The position numbers and the translations under genes were made by a program. This document shows, in pieces, positions 1-7,441 of a stretch of DNA of 29,085 nucleotides. Origin of the DNA: CAINEC01 sp046052065 (GTDB lineage Bacteria; Bacteroidota; Bacteroidia; AKYH767-A; OLB10); assembly GCA_046052065.1 (NCBI GenBank), contig JBJOND010000021.1:1-29085 (forward strand), given 5' to 3'. The notes under the pieces were generated by a model that ran no database searches, had not been told where the DNA came from, and saw only the letters and a list, made by a program, of their open reading frames with translations. Numbering within the stretch: the first letter of the stretch is position 1; the number at the start of each line of letters is the position of its first letter.

Positions 1-441
1 TTCTACTACTTCGAAGTTTAATTTAGCTTTGATATCTCTGTGAACATTGATTTCAGCAACGTATGCTCCAGTCTTTTTAATGTGATCTGTAGGCATTGTA
101 ATTTGCTTCTTGTCAATTTCATATCCCATAGCCGTAAGTTTATCTACTAACTGCTGAGATGTGATAGAACCAAATAATTTACCGTTTTCGCCAACTTTAG
201 CTCCAACAGATAATGTTACGCTTTCTAATTTAGCAACTAATGCATCAGCATCCATACGCAATTTGTTAATCTTGTGCGCACGTTGTTTTACTGTTTCAGC
301 ATTAATTTTTTTGTTGCTTTCATTTGCAATTACTGCGAATCCACGTGGGATAAGGTAATTCAATCCATAACCATTACGAACTTTCACAATTTCATCTGCG
401 AAGCCCAGGTTTTTGATGTCTTGTTTTAAAATTACTTCCAT
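1..441 (-). CDS. rplI: 50S ribosomal protein bL9, C-terminus cut by window edge
   Basis: Structural protein of the large ribosomal subunit that binds 23S rRNA near the L1 stalk and helps keep the reading frame. The reading frame opens at the ATG at 441 and stays open for 147 codons to base 1, so the stop lies just outside the window. bL9 proteins are about 147-150 residues, so little is missing. The N-terminus (MEVILKQDIKNLG) and the segment NGYGLNYLIPRGFA are the bL9 signature, followed by the Lys/Ala-rich connecting helix. It is the third gene of rpsF-rpsR-rplI, 16 nt after the rpsR stop. It is the only gene here with a long, perfect Shine-Dalgarno sequence. Confidence 0.96.
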   Translation of the reverse strand, partial: MEVILKQDIKNLGFADEIVKVRNGYGLNYLIPRGFAVIANESNKKINAETVKQRAHKINKLRMDADALVAKLESVTLSVGAKVGENGKLFGSITSQQLVDKLTAMGYEIDKKQITMPTDHIKKTGAYVAEINVHRDIKAKLNFEVVE

Positions 442-448
442 GCTATTG

Positions 449-459
449 TCCTCCTCCTT
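449..459 (-). promoter_or_regulatory. Strong Shine-Dalgarno of rplI
   Basis: On the minus strand AAGGAGGAGGA lies 7 nt upstream of the rplI ATG and overlaps the TAA stop of rpsR (458-460). No other gene start I inspected carries an SD of this strength: rpsF and rpsR have A-rich upstream regions, as is normal in Bacteroidota. Confidence 0.8.
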
Positions 460-733
460 ATTTTAATAAATCTGTTACATAAGGCATCAATGCTAGATGA
501 CGAGCACGAGCGATTGCCTGTCCAACTTTACGCTGGTACTTTAATGATGTTCCTGTTAAACGACGAGGAAGAATTTTTCCTTGCTCATTAACGAATTTGG
601 TTAAGAAAGTAGCATCTTTATAATCGATGTACTTGATCCCAATTTTCTTGAAACGACAGTATTTCTTTTTGTTTACCTCTACTGCCGGTGGATTGAGGTA
701 ACGGATTTCTCCATTTACGTGTGTAGTTGCCAT
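458..733 (-). CDS. rpsR: 30S ribosomal protein bS18
   Basis: Small-subunit protein of 91 residues that pairs with bS6 on the 30S platform. It is recognised by the core KYCRFKKIGIKYIDYKD, by LTKFVNEQGKILPRRLTGTS and by the ending of the family (QRKVGQAIARARHLALMPY). It has a longer N-terminal leader than the 75-residue E. coli protein, as is common in this phylum. It starts 15 nt after the rpsF stop and ends 16 nt before rplI, so the three genes form one transcript. In Bacteroidota, bS18, bS6 and bS21 form the pocket that hides the anti-Shine-Dalgarno tail of 16S rRNA (established knowledge). Confidence 0.97.
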   Translation of the reverse strand: MATTHVNGEIRYLNPPAVEVNKKKYCRFKKIGIKYIDYKDATFLTKFVNEQGKILPRRLTGTSLKYQRKVGQAIARARHLALMPYVTDLLK

Positions 734-748
734 GTTCGGTTTCGAGTT

Positions 749-1108
749 TTAAGATACTGATTCTTCTTGTTTTTTCTGAGATGCATTCTTGCGTTTGCGC
801 TCGTTGTACGCGATAGCGTGTTTGTCAAGAGCAATTGTTAGGAATCGCATGATGCGCTCATCTCTTTTGTATTCAACTTCCAATTTAGCGATCAATGTTG
901 GATCAACTTGGAATTCGAATAAGAAGTAAAAGCCTGTGCTTTTCTTCTGAATAGGATAGGCCAGCTTGCGTAATCCCCAATTGTTCTCATGAACAATTAC
1001 GGCTCCGTTATCGGAGAGGAATTTACGATACTTTGCAACCGCTTCTTCAACCTGCTCTTGTAAAAGAACTGGAGTAAGAACGATTACAGTTTCATACTGC
1101 TTGGTCAT
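749..1108 (-). CDS. rpsF: 30S ribosomal protein bS6
   Basis: Small-subunit platform protein, partner of bS18. The 119-residue product starts MTKQYETVIVLTPVL and has the bS6 features NWGLRKLAYPIQKK (around residues 43-56), FYFLFEF and the basic stretch KRDERIMRFLTIALDKHA. The tail after residue 100 is Lys/Gln/Glu-rich. It is the first gene of the rpsF-rpsR-rplI operon, with a well-formed promoter about 54-84 nt upstream and an A-rich region before the ATG in place of an SD. Confidence 0.97.
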   Translation of the reverse strand: MTKQYETVIVLTPVLLQEQVEEAVAKYRKFLSDNGAVIVHENNWGLRKLAYPIQKKSTGFYFLFEFQVDPTLIAKLEVEYKRDERIMRFLTIALDKHAIAYNERKRKNASQKKQEESVS

Positions 1109-1161
1109 TTTTTTTGTTTGTTAAATTAATTTAAATGAATTATCCCCATTTTTAGGGACGG

Positions 1162-1192
1162 CAAAGATAAGGCTTAAACTCTTAAAATCAAA
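1162..1192 (-). promoter_or_regulatory. Promoter of rpsF-rpsR-rplI (Bacteroidota type)
   Basis: On the minus strand TTTG (1192-1189), a 19-nt spacer and TATCTTTG (1169-1162) match the Bacteroidota sigma-ABfr consensus TTTG / TAnnTTTG exactly. The expected start is near 1155-1158, giving a leader of roughly 47-50 nt before the rpsF ATG at 1108. Confidence 0.8.
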
Positions 1193-1219
1193 CAAGAACT
1201 ATTAAAAATATCCTGTTTT

Positions 1220-2452
1220 TTACTCGTAGCGCAAGGCCTCTATTGGGTCAAGTTTTGAAGCTCTAATTGCTGGATATAATCCGCTCATAATTCCTACGAT
1301 AAAACACAGCGTAAATCCCATTATCATCCAGCCCCAGGGAATAATAACTCCTGCTCCTGTTGCGAATGCTACTAAATTTCCAATCAAAATACCTAGTAAA
1401 ACACCTAGCAATCCTCCAATCTGACAAATAACAATTGCTTCTGTTAAAAATTGTCGTCTGATATTCTCAGCTGTTGCTCCTAGCGATTTTCTTATTCCAA
1501 TTTCGCGCGTTCGTTCTGTAACAGAAACAAGCATAATATTCATTAATCCAATAGCAGCACCTAAGAGAGTAATTACGCCTATAAAAATAGCCGCTGCTCT
1601 TAAATAAATCAGGTTGTCAAAGAGCGCCTTCGATAAACTATCACTTTGTGATAATCCAAAGCTATCAGGATTTCCTAATTGATCCTTTCGAATCGTTCGC
1701 ATCAAGCCAGTAGCCTGCCCATTTATCACTTGTAAATCTACTACTGAGTTTGCCTTAATTGTAATTGAATATGAAGTACTGTTTGACAAATAATTCATTT
1801 TAGCATTTAAGATAGGAATAGCTACCATCTTATCGCCTCCGAACCCCATACTACTTCCTTTTTCAGCAAGACTACCGATAACTCGATATTGTTTGCTTCC
1901 AATATATACCAACTTGTCTACTGGTGATTGATTCAGAAATAACTTATCTGTGATTTCTTTCCCAAGCAAACAAACGTTGGAACCCATATCCAGATCTTGT
2001 TTGTTAAAATTTCTTCCTGATTTTATTTGATATCCCAATACTTCAAAGTAGTTTTCATCAACGCCCATCACTAAAATATTAGGGTTCGTTTTCTTTGACT
2101 CATAACGAACGCTGCCAACAGGAGTTACGGATACTGATAATGATACAATACCGGGCGAATCAAAATGCTCTTTAAAATAGGTTGCTTGATAAAAGTTAAT
2201 AGGAGGGAAGACGTTCCTTTTTCCAGGACCATGCCCCATTCGTATAGCGGAAGAAACATTTCGGATGGTGACAGAATTACTACCCATCATTGAAAAGCTA
2301 TTATTCAAAGAATACTTTACAGCATCTATTGCGGTCAAAGTCCCAACCAATGCCATAATGCCTAACGCAATAATAAAAATCGTAAGGGAGGCTCTCAATT
2401 TTTGACTTTTGATGGCCTGTAACGATATGGATAAATTTTCCTTTGTAGTCAC
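1220..2452 (-). CDS. MacB/FtsX-family ABC transporter permease
   Basis: Inner-membrane permease of a MacB-type ABC exporter (410 residues). Helix 1 is at about residues 22-42, followed by a periplasmic MacB_PCD-like domain of about 240 residues. Three C-terminal helices (about 286-312, 338-362, 372-395) bracket the coupling motif ERTREIGIRKSLGA. The tail GLYPAIRASKLDPIEALRYE is the standard end of the family. The start codon is GTG at 2452; the next in-frame Met is residue 33, inside the first helix, so GTG is needed. No ATPase or membrane-fusion gene is adjacent, so its partners must be encoded elsewhere. The substrate cannot be told. Confidence 0.88.
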   Translation of the reverse strand: MTTKENLSISLQAIKSQKLRASLTIFIIALGIMALVGTLTAIDAVKYSLNNSFSMMGSNSVTIRNVSSAIRMGHGPGKRNVFPPINFYQATYFKEHFDSPGIVSLSVSVTPVGSVRYESKKTNPNILVMGVDENYFEVLGYQIKSGRNFNKQDLDMGSNVCLLGKEITDKLFLNQSPVDKLVYIGSKQYRVIGSLAEKGSSMGFGGDKMVAIPILNAKMNYLSNSTSYSITIKANSVVDLQVINGQATGLMRTIRKDQLGNPDSFGLSQSDSLSKALFDNLIYLRAAAIFIGVITLLGAAIGLMNIMLVSVTERTREIGIRKSLGATAENIRRQFLTEAIVICQIGGLLGVLLGILIGNLVAFATGAGVIIPWGWMIMGFTLCFIVGIMSGLYPAIRASKLDPIEALRYE

Positions 2453-2456
2453 TTGT

Positions 2457-2464
2457 CAAAAGTA
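2457..2464 (-). promoter_or_regulatory. Possible -7 element of the ABC permease gene
   Basis: TACTTTTG on the minus strand matches TAnnTTTG and ends only 4 nt before the GTG start. No TTTG is present at the usual -33 spacing, so this is a half-site match only. Confidence 0.35.
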
Positions 2465-2516
2465 CATATGATTGTTGTACATCGCCTAATAAAACAAAAA
2501 TGTTTTTCATTATTCC

Positions 2517-2548
2517 TTTGCTTTTTGGCCATGTAGTGCGTATACTTG
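2517..2548 (+). promoter_or_regulatory. Probable promoter of the Cys-rich protein gene
   Basis: TTTG (2517-2520), a 20-nt spacer and TATACTTG (2541-2548), one mismatch to TAnnTTTG. The ATG follows 19 nt later. Confidence 0.5.
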
Positions 2549-2567
2549 CATAACAAAATAAAATAAC

Positions 2568-2819
2568 ATGAAAAAAATAGCATTTTTAATCGCATTCTTC
2601 ACGTTGACATCTGTTGCATTTGCAAATGCTCAATCAACTGAAAAAGTATCTCAGCAAAATCCTGAGAAGAAAGAAAAAACATGTGACAAGAAATCTGATA
2701 AGTCATGCTGCTCTAAAAAAGAAGCAAGCACAACTTCTAAGTCTTGTAACAAAGATGGTGAAAAAGCAGAAGTGAAAGCTTGTTGCAAAAAAGATCACGG
2801 AACGGCAGAAAAGAAATAA
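2568..2819 (+). CDS. Small secreted Cys/Lys-rich protein, function unknown
   Basis: An 83-residue protein with a clear signal peptide: MKK start, hydrophobic core at residues 4-19, and probable cleavage after ANA (residue 21). The mature part of about 62 residues is extremely hydrophilic, dominated by Lys, Glu and Ser. It carries six Cys at 39, 47, 48, 60, 72 and 73, including two CC pairs, plus one His near the end. No known domain is recognised. The CC pairs suggest periplasmic metal binding or disulfide bonding, but that is inference. It is a single-gene unit with its own probable promoter and a strong terminator directly after the stop. Confidence 0.75.
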   Translation: MKKIAFLIAFFTLTSVAFANAQSTEKVSQQNPEKKEKTCDKKSDKSCCSKKEASTTSKSCNKDGEKAEVKACCKKDHGTAEKK

Positions 2820-2820
2820 A

Positions 2821-2850
2821 AAAAGCCCCGAAATTTTCGGGGCTTTTTTA
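2821..2850. terminator. Bidirectional intrinsic terminator
   Basis: GCCCCGAA, loop ATT, TTCGGGGC (2825-2843), flanked by A-runs on the left and a T-run on the right. It serves the Cys-rich gene (plus) and the convergent HAD gene (minus), whose stop codon at 2848-2850 lies within the flank. Confidence 0.92.
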
Positions 2851-3552
2851 TTGAAGAATATTTTTTATCTGATGTAAAGAATTTACGGTAATGTATTTTT
2901 CATCACTTGTATCCAACTTGCTTTCTGGAGATAAGTAAATAGCTTTCATTCCTGCGCTGATAGCACCGCGAATATCAGCTTCCAATGAATCGCCAATCAT
3001 CAAACAGTTTTCTGCTTTACTAGCTCCGCTTTTATTCATTGCAAATTTGAAAATGTCTGGGTTCGGTTTATTAAATCCAACTTCTTCAGAAATAAATACA
3101 TGCTCAAAATATTTCCTTAATCCCGATTCCTCCATTTTTATGTACTGAACTTCTTTAAATCCGTTGGTAATAATTGAAAGTGTATAACGGCTTTTAACAG
3201 TATCCATTAAATCGATGGCGCCCTCAATAAGATGTTTTTTTAATGGTGTTCGGCTTACAAAATGACTAGCAAAGAATTCATTGATTTCTTCATCAACTAT
3301 GTTCAATTCTTCTAAGGTATATTTAAATCGGTTAATTCTTACTTCTGCTTTTGTTACTTCATGCTTTGCATATTTTTTCCATAAAACATCATTATGCTTC
3401 TGATAGGTTGTGTGAAACAAATCAAATGAAACATTAAAGTCTTCTTGAATTTTAACTTCGTGATGTAATTCTTTTAAAGATTCTTTGGCATTCTTATCAG
3501 TATCCCATAATGTATGGTCTAAGTCGAAGAAAATATGAGTGATGTTTTTCAT
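2848..3552 (-). CDS. HAD-superfamily hydrolase, YjjG-like nucleotidase
   Basis: A 234-residue HAD phosphatase. Motif I is FFDLDHTLWD (nucleophile D10, acid/base D12), motif II IITNGF (T129), motif III Lys at GFNKPNP (K162), motif IV MIGDSLEADI (D188, D193). A helical cap lies between motifs I and II, and the overall pattern matches the YjjG pyrimidine 5'-nucleotidase family. That family removes phosphate from non-canonical pyrimidine nucleotides. The substrate is inferred from family only, although upp two genes upstream fits a pyrimidine theme. The start overlaps the stop of the upstream membrane protein gene by 4 bp (ATGA), showing translational coupling. Confidence 0.85.
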   Translation of the reverse strand: MKNITHIFFDLDHTLWDTDKNAKESLKELHHEVKIQEDFNVSFDLFHTTYQKHNDVLWKKYAKHEVTKAEVRINRFKYTLEELNIVDEEINEFFASHFVSRTPLKKHLIEGAIDLMDTVKSRYTLSIITNGFKEVQYIKMEESGLRKYFEHVFISEEVGFNKPNPDIFKFAMNKSGASKAENCLMIGDSLEADIRGAISAGMKAIYLSPESKLDTSDEKYITVNSLHQIKNILQ

Positions 3553-4124
3553 TTAGTAATTTGTTCTTGTAAGTCGATAACATTTTTAGCGTGAAAGATT
3601 TCAAAAAGGCTAACCATTAAGGTTGACCAGAATAAAATAGAAATAAACATGAAAAGAAAAATTTTTCTTTTGTTTGACTCGAAGCTATTTGCCACAATTG
3701 TTCCTATAGGTATTGATAAAATTACAGGTGTAAGAAATGCGATTCCAAACAATCCGTATTTGCGAAATATAGTAACGAGTCTTCTGTTTCTTTTTGTGAA
3801 TACTTTTTTTTGCTCCTGATTATTGTCCACGTAGGTGTATTTGATTTTTACAGGCGTATCAACATCGGCAATTGGTTCTGAATAATTATTACTACCACTA
3901 AAAGTCTTCTTAAACTTGAATTTTAAAATCATCCAAACTTGATGAATTTTTTTCGAGAAAAAAGTAAAAACGAAAACACCAAGCATTCCACCAATAACGC
4001 TGTACAATATAACTTCAAAGAAAGAAAAATCTTGACTTTTGTTATAATAAGCAAATGTAGGACCTGTAACGAATTTAACGCTACTCAATAAAATTATCTG
4101 AATAATTTTAATGATCTCCTCCAT
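3549..4124 (-). CDS. Small polytopic membrane protein, function unknown
   Basis: A 191-residue protein with about four membrane helices: residues 5-25, 36-57, 122-145 and 152-174. Between helices 2 and 3 is a basic cytosolic-looking loop of about 60 residues. The third helix holds LTPVILSIPIGTIVA, which recalls the small multidrug-export (COG2426-like) family, but the match is by eye and not firm. It starts 23 nt after the upp stop and overlaps the HAD gene by 4 bp, so it is the penultimate gene of the long minus-strand operon. Confidence 0.7.
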   Translation of the reverse strand: MEEIIKIIQIILLSSVKFVTGPTFAYYNKSQDFSFFEVILYSVIGGMLGVFVFTFFSKKIHQVWMILKFKFKKTFSGSNNYSEPIADVDTPVKIKYTYVDNNQEQKKVFTKRNRRLVTIFRKYGLFGIAFLTPVILSIPIGTIVANSFESNKRKIFLFMFISILFWSTLMVSLFEIFHAKNVIDLQEQITK

Positions 4125-4147
4125 AATTATAAAAGCAGGAGTAAATG

Positions 4148-4801
4148 TTAGTGTTGTGTCTTCGTGCCGAAAGCTAAATCACCAGCATCTCCTAAACCTG
4201 GAACGATATAAGATTGTGCGGTAAGTTCTTCGTCGATAGCACCTATCCATAACGTTACATCAGATGGTAAATGACTTTTTACATACTCAACACCTTCTGT
4301 GCTTGCAATACAAGCAACGATATGCGTATGCTTCGGACGTCCACCTTGCAACATTTCTTTGAATGTTACAACGATTGATGAACCTGTTGCAATCATCGGG
4401 TCGGCAAGGATTAAAATCCTGTTTTCTAAACTAGGGCTGCTCATATAATCCAAGCGAATATCAAAACTGCCATCTTTATGATGTTTTCTATAGGCTGAAA
4501 CAAAAGCATTATCTGCACCATCGAAATAATTTAAAATTCCTTGATGAAGAGGCAAGCCTGCTCTTAAAATTGTTCCAACAACAGGAAGTTCTTTCATTAA
4601 CGGAGTGGGTGCAATGCCTAATGGAGTTACTATATCTTTTGTTTCGAATTCCATCGTCTTGCTTATTTCATAAGCAGCAATTTCTCCGATTCTTTCAATG
4701 TTTCTTCTGAAACGCATTCTATCTTTTTGAATTTCTACATCTCTTAATTCTGCAATAAAATGATTGATGATTGAACTCTTTTCGCTTAATAAGTGTACCA
4801 T
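4148..4801 (-). CDS. upp: Uracil phosphoribosyltransferase
   Basis: Salvages uracil with PRPP to make UMP. The 217-residue length is normal for the family. Key features are LPVVGTILRAGLPLHQG (residues 72-88), the PRPP-binding motif ILADPMIATGSS (131-142) and the C-terminal uracil-binding segment GLGDAGDLAFGT. The ATG at 4801 is 11 nt after the stop of the upstream SDR gene, so it is probably co-transcribed with it, though an internal promoter is possible. Confidence 0.95.
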   Translation of the reverse strand: MVHLLSEKSSIINHFIAELRDVEIQKDRMRFRRNIERIGEIAAYEISKTMEFETKDIVTPLGIAPTPLMKELPVVGTILRAGLPLHQGILNYFDGADNAFVSAYRKHHKDGSFDIRLDYMSSPSLENRILILADPMIATGSSIVVTFKEMLQGGRPKHTHIVACIASTEGVEYVKSHLPSDVTLWIGAIDEELTAQSYIVPGLGDAGDLAFGTKTQH

Positions 4802-4812
4802 GGTGTCTGTTT

Positions 4813-5550
4813 TTAAATAAATAATCCTCCGTTAATATGTAATGTCTGCCCAGTAGTAAATTGACCGCCTGTTCCACACAAATATAAAACTGTTTCAGCA
4901 ATACTTTTTGGATTGCCAAGTGATTTTAATGGAGTTGATTTTATGAGTTCATTTCTTAGTTCTTCATTTATTTCTCTGATCATACCAGCATCAAAATATC
5001 CAGGCGCAATACAATTAACACGAATATTTGAAGAGCCTAATTCGATTGCTTGCGTTCGTGTTAATCCTTCAACGCCAGATTTGCTTGCTGCATACGCTGA
5101 AGTTCCAGCTACAGGTCTGTGTGCAACAATAGATGAAAAATAAATAATGCAACCTTCGTTTTGCTTTTTCATTTGTGGGATCAAGTGCTTGCTAACCAAC
5201 ATTGGTCCCGTTAAATTAATTGCGAGAACTTCATTCCAGTTTTCTACTGATTGTTTCCAGCTCATTCCGCTGTAAGAAATACCAGCTAAATGAACGATAG
5301 CATCAACCCTATTGAAGTTGTTAAATAGTTGTTCTGCTGCGATAGCTATACTTGCTTCGGATGAAATATCTGCAGTGTATGCTTTAAATTGAACACCGTT
5401 TTTACTTGCCTCATTTTGGAATATAGAAAAATCGAAATCAGCATTGCGGTTAATAGCAGCTATATCATAATGTGCACGAAGCATCATAAGCACAACCTCT
5501 TGTGCCAGTCCGCCACTAACGCCTGTGATAACTGCAACTTTGTTTGACAT
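4813..5550 (-). CDS. SDR-family oxidoreductase (FabG-like)
   Basis: A 245-residue classical short-chain dehydrogenase. The cofactor loop is TGVSGGLA (residues 9-16), with HLAG at 87-90, catalytic Ser in FSSI (139/140), YAASK (Y153, K157), and NCIAPGYFDAGM and INGG near the C-terminus. An earlier in-frame TTG at 5568 exists, but it lies inside the upstream gene. The ATG at 5550 gives the standard MSNKVAVITG start and a 2-nt gap to the upstream stop, so I chose it. Housekeeping FabG is possible, but its place as the last of five tailoring-type genes favours reduction of a sugar or acyl intermediate in a surface-molecule pathway (inference). Confidence 0.88.
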   Translation of the reverse strand: MSNKVAVITGVSGGLAQEVVLMMLRAHYDIAAINRNADFDFSIFQNEASKNGVQFKAYTADISSEASIAIAAEQLFNNFNRVDAIVHLAGISYSGMSWKQSVENWNEVLAINLTGPMLVSKHLIPQMKKQNEGCIIYFSSIVAHRPVAGTSAYAASKSGVEGLTRTQAIELGSSNIRVNCIAPGYFDAGMIREINEELRNELIKSTPLKSLGNPKSIAETVLYLCGTGGQFTTGQTLHINGGLFI

Positions 5551-5552
5551 AA

Positions 5553-6458
5553 TTATTTTTTCAGCCAACGAATCACTCGAGGCAATTCGTTTTTTTCAAG
5601 ATGTAAATATACTGAATCTTCTGCTCCAAACCCTTTGAAAAATTGACGTACGTTTGAATCGTTGGAGCCCCCAAAGTCAAGCGTTAATGACAGATTGCTA
5701 TTTTCTTTTATGATGCTATCAAAAAGTAAAAACATTGCACCATCATTTTCTGTATTAAACTTCCTAAATCCTTTTAAATATAATAGTCGCTTATGGTATT
5801 GAACAAAATAAGCACCTGCTATTAACTCTCCGTTTAACATAATCCCTTTTGAGAGTACTTTGCAATGCTTCGGCAGTTCGTTCATAAGTTTTAACAAAGT
5901 AGTTAAATGTGATTCTGAATAGTTTAAGTTTTTTTCTGATATGGTTATTTTAAATTCTTTAGTGTAAATGGAGTAGTCGCTGATGTCAACCAAGACAGTT
6001 TCTAGTGGTGCAATTTTTTTTAATTTTCTAACATGGCTAACACTATAATTATTTCTTAGCGTTTCATAGTTATGGTTTAGGCTGAGCGTCTGATAGATTT
6101 TTTCGGTTGCTTTTAAATTATTTAATATACTAGAATTATTATTGAAAATATTTATGTTGATATAGCGTACAAGTTTTGACAGCGCTTCGACCCATGGCTT
6201 TATGTCTGTTAATGCGTTAGTAGTATAAACACCAAAGTGACGAACGAAGTAGGGTTGTGTAAAATGTTTGATAAAATACTTTTCCTTAATGTAAATTGGA
6301 AAAACCGCTTCGTAGTCGTTCAATACAAATGCCGACCAGTGCGGGCAACAAACATCTAAATAAAACGAGCATCCAAAAATCTGAGGTGAAGTACTGCGCA
6401 AAATGCACTCATCCCATTTTTGAATATTAATTTCTTCTCGCTTTAAATAGTTAATCAT
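5553..6458 (-). CDS. FemAB/GNAT-like acyltransferase
   Basis: A 301-residue soluble protein with the layout of FemAB-like acetyltransferase (GNAT-type) proteins. The N-terminal half has WSAFVLNDYEAVFPIYIK and QPYFVRHFGVYT. The C-terminal GNAT-like half has LSKGIMLNGELIAGAYFVQY and LTLDFGGSNDSNVRQFFKGFGA. Such proteins attach acyl or aminoacyl groups to sugars or peptidoglycan precursors. Members also occur in exopolysaccharide clusters. The start overlaps the stop of the upstream deacetylase by 1 bp (TAATG). The acceptor is unknown. Confidence 0.75.
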   Translation of the reverse strand: MINYLKREEINIQKWDECILRSTSPQIFGCSFYLDVCCPHWSAFVLNDYEAVFPIYIKEKYFIKHFTQPYFVRHFGVYTTNALTDIKPWVEALSKLVRYININIFNNNSSILNNLKATEKIYQTLSLNHNYETLRNNYSVSHVRKLKKIAPLETVLVDISDYSIYTKEFKITISEKNLNYSESHLTTLLKLMNELPKHCKVLSKGIMLNGELIAGAYFVQYHKRLLYLKGFRKFNTENDGAMFLLFDSIIKENSNLSLTLDFGGSNDSNVRQFFKGFGAEDSVYLHLEKNELPRVIRWLKK

Positions 6459-7441
6459 TATTTATTTCTCTCTTTTTGAAAAGTAGTGAATTGATGTTTG
6501 TTTTTGTTTTCTGAAATAAATCGATCGAGTGCTTTTATTCCGAAACGAGTAAGTGATTTTGGATGACCGATAATTACTAATTCCCTTTTCCCGTTGTATT
6601 GTTTCAATGCTTTATTTAATAATGCAGCATTATAGCCATCAACAGAAACTGTGTTTTGTGTATACTGGGTAAGTAGCTTCTTGCGCATACCAGGCGCTGC
6701 TATTGGAACGCCATCGCCTAGTGGTTTATGTTCATAAGGATTAATTCTTCCGAGTAAAAATAATTTCCAATAAAAAAGCGGACTGTTTTTAATGGATCCA
6801 ATCGAAATTTCTTTAAACGGACCTTCTTCTGGTTTACAAGGGTCATTATTAAAATGCCAGCTACTTAAATCAGGTGCATTGGTAAAATCGTAACTGTATT
6901 GTTGTGAAGTATATTTTCCTTTTCTGAATACACTAGAGTCTACTGTAATATTATTATTGATAAATGCGTCTTTAAATTTGTCGAAGGGTTGTATGCACCA
7001 TCCTCCAGCGCGATAGGCAAATATAGAATCGACTGCAGTTAACGATTCGAGTTTTTGTTTGTAAGTTGTAACTAATCGTTCAATGTTTTGGGAGTCAAAA
7101 TCTGCTAGCTTATATCGATCAGCAATAATATGCCATTTATCATTATGGTAGTAACTATCTTCCCAATGAGGGTGAATATGTAGCTGAATATCATGTCCTT
7201 CTTGATATAATTGCTTTACCTGCTTGGTGATTGCTTGATAATCTTCTTCTAGCTCTGGAAATTTTAATTTGAATTCTTCCAGTTTGATAATATATCCGAC
7301 ATCAACAAATTGAACAAGTTTAATTCCATGCTTATCGGCTACTTCTTTTAGTAGCTGTGTAGGATGTAATATACAATTCTTAGCTGTTCCAGTTTTTTCA
7401 CCGAAGTATAATTCATAGTCGAATGTTAAATAAATATTCAT
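6458..7441 (-). CDS. NodB-like polysaccharide deacetylase
   Basis: A 327-residue protein with the divalent-metal deacetylase (CE4/NodB-superfamily) signature in variant form. TFDYE (D8, E10) replaces the usual TFDDG, metal-binding His are in LHIHPHW (H88, H90, H92), the Arg motif is YRAGGW (R144), and the closing motif is VIIGHP (H293). There is no signal peptide or membrane helix, so it acts in the cytosol, on a precursor rather than on finished wall polymer (inference). It overlaps its upstream neighbour by 4 bp and its downstream neighbour by 1 bp. Confidence 0.78.
   Translation of the reverse strand: MNIYLTFDYELYFGEKTGTAKNCILHPTQLLKEVADKHGIKLVQFVDVGYIIKLEEFKLKFPELEEDYQAITKQVKQLYQEGHDIQLHIHPHWEDSYYHNDKWHIIADRYKLADFDSQNIERLVTTYKQKLESLTAVDSIFAYRAGGWCIQPFDKFKDAFINNNITVDSSVFRKGKYTSQQYSYDFTNAPDLSSWHFNNDPCKPEEGPFKEISIGSIKNSPLFYWKLFLLGRINPYEHKPLGDGVPIAAPGMRKKLLTQYTQNTVSVDGYNAALLNKALKQYNGKRELVIIGHPKSLTRFGIKALDRFISENKNKHQFTTFQKERNK

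Noticed and set aside
2301..2510. 69-codon minus-strand frame overlapping the 5' end of the ABC permease gene
   Set aside because: It is a different frame of the permease coding sequence, with no family resemblance; the permease frame has clear FtsX/MacB features.
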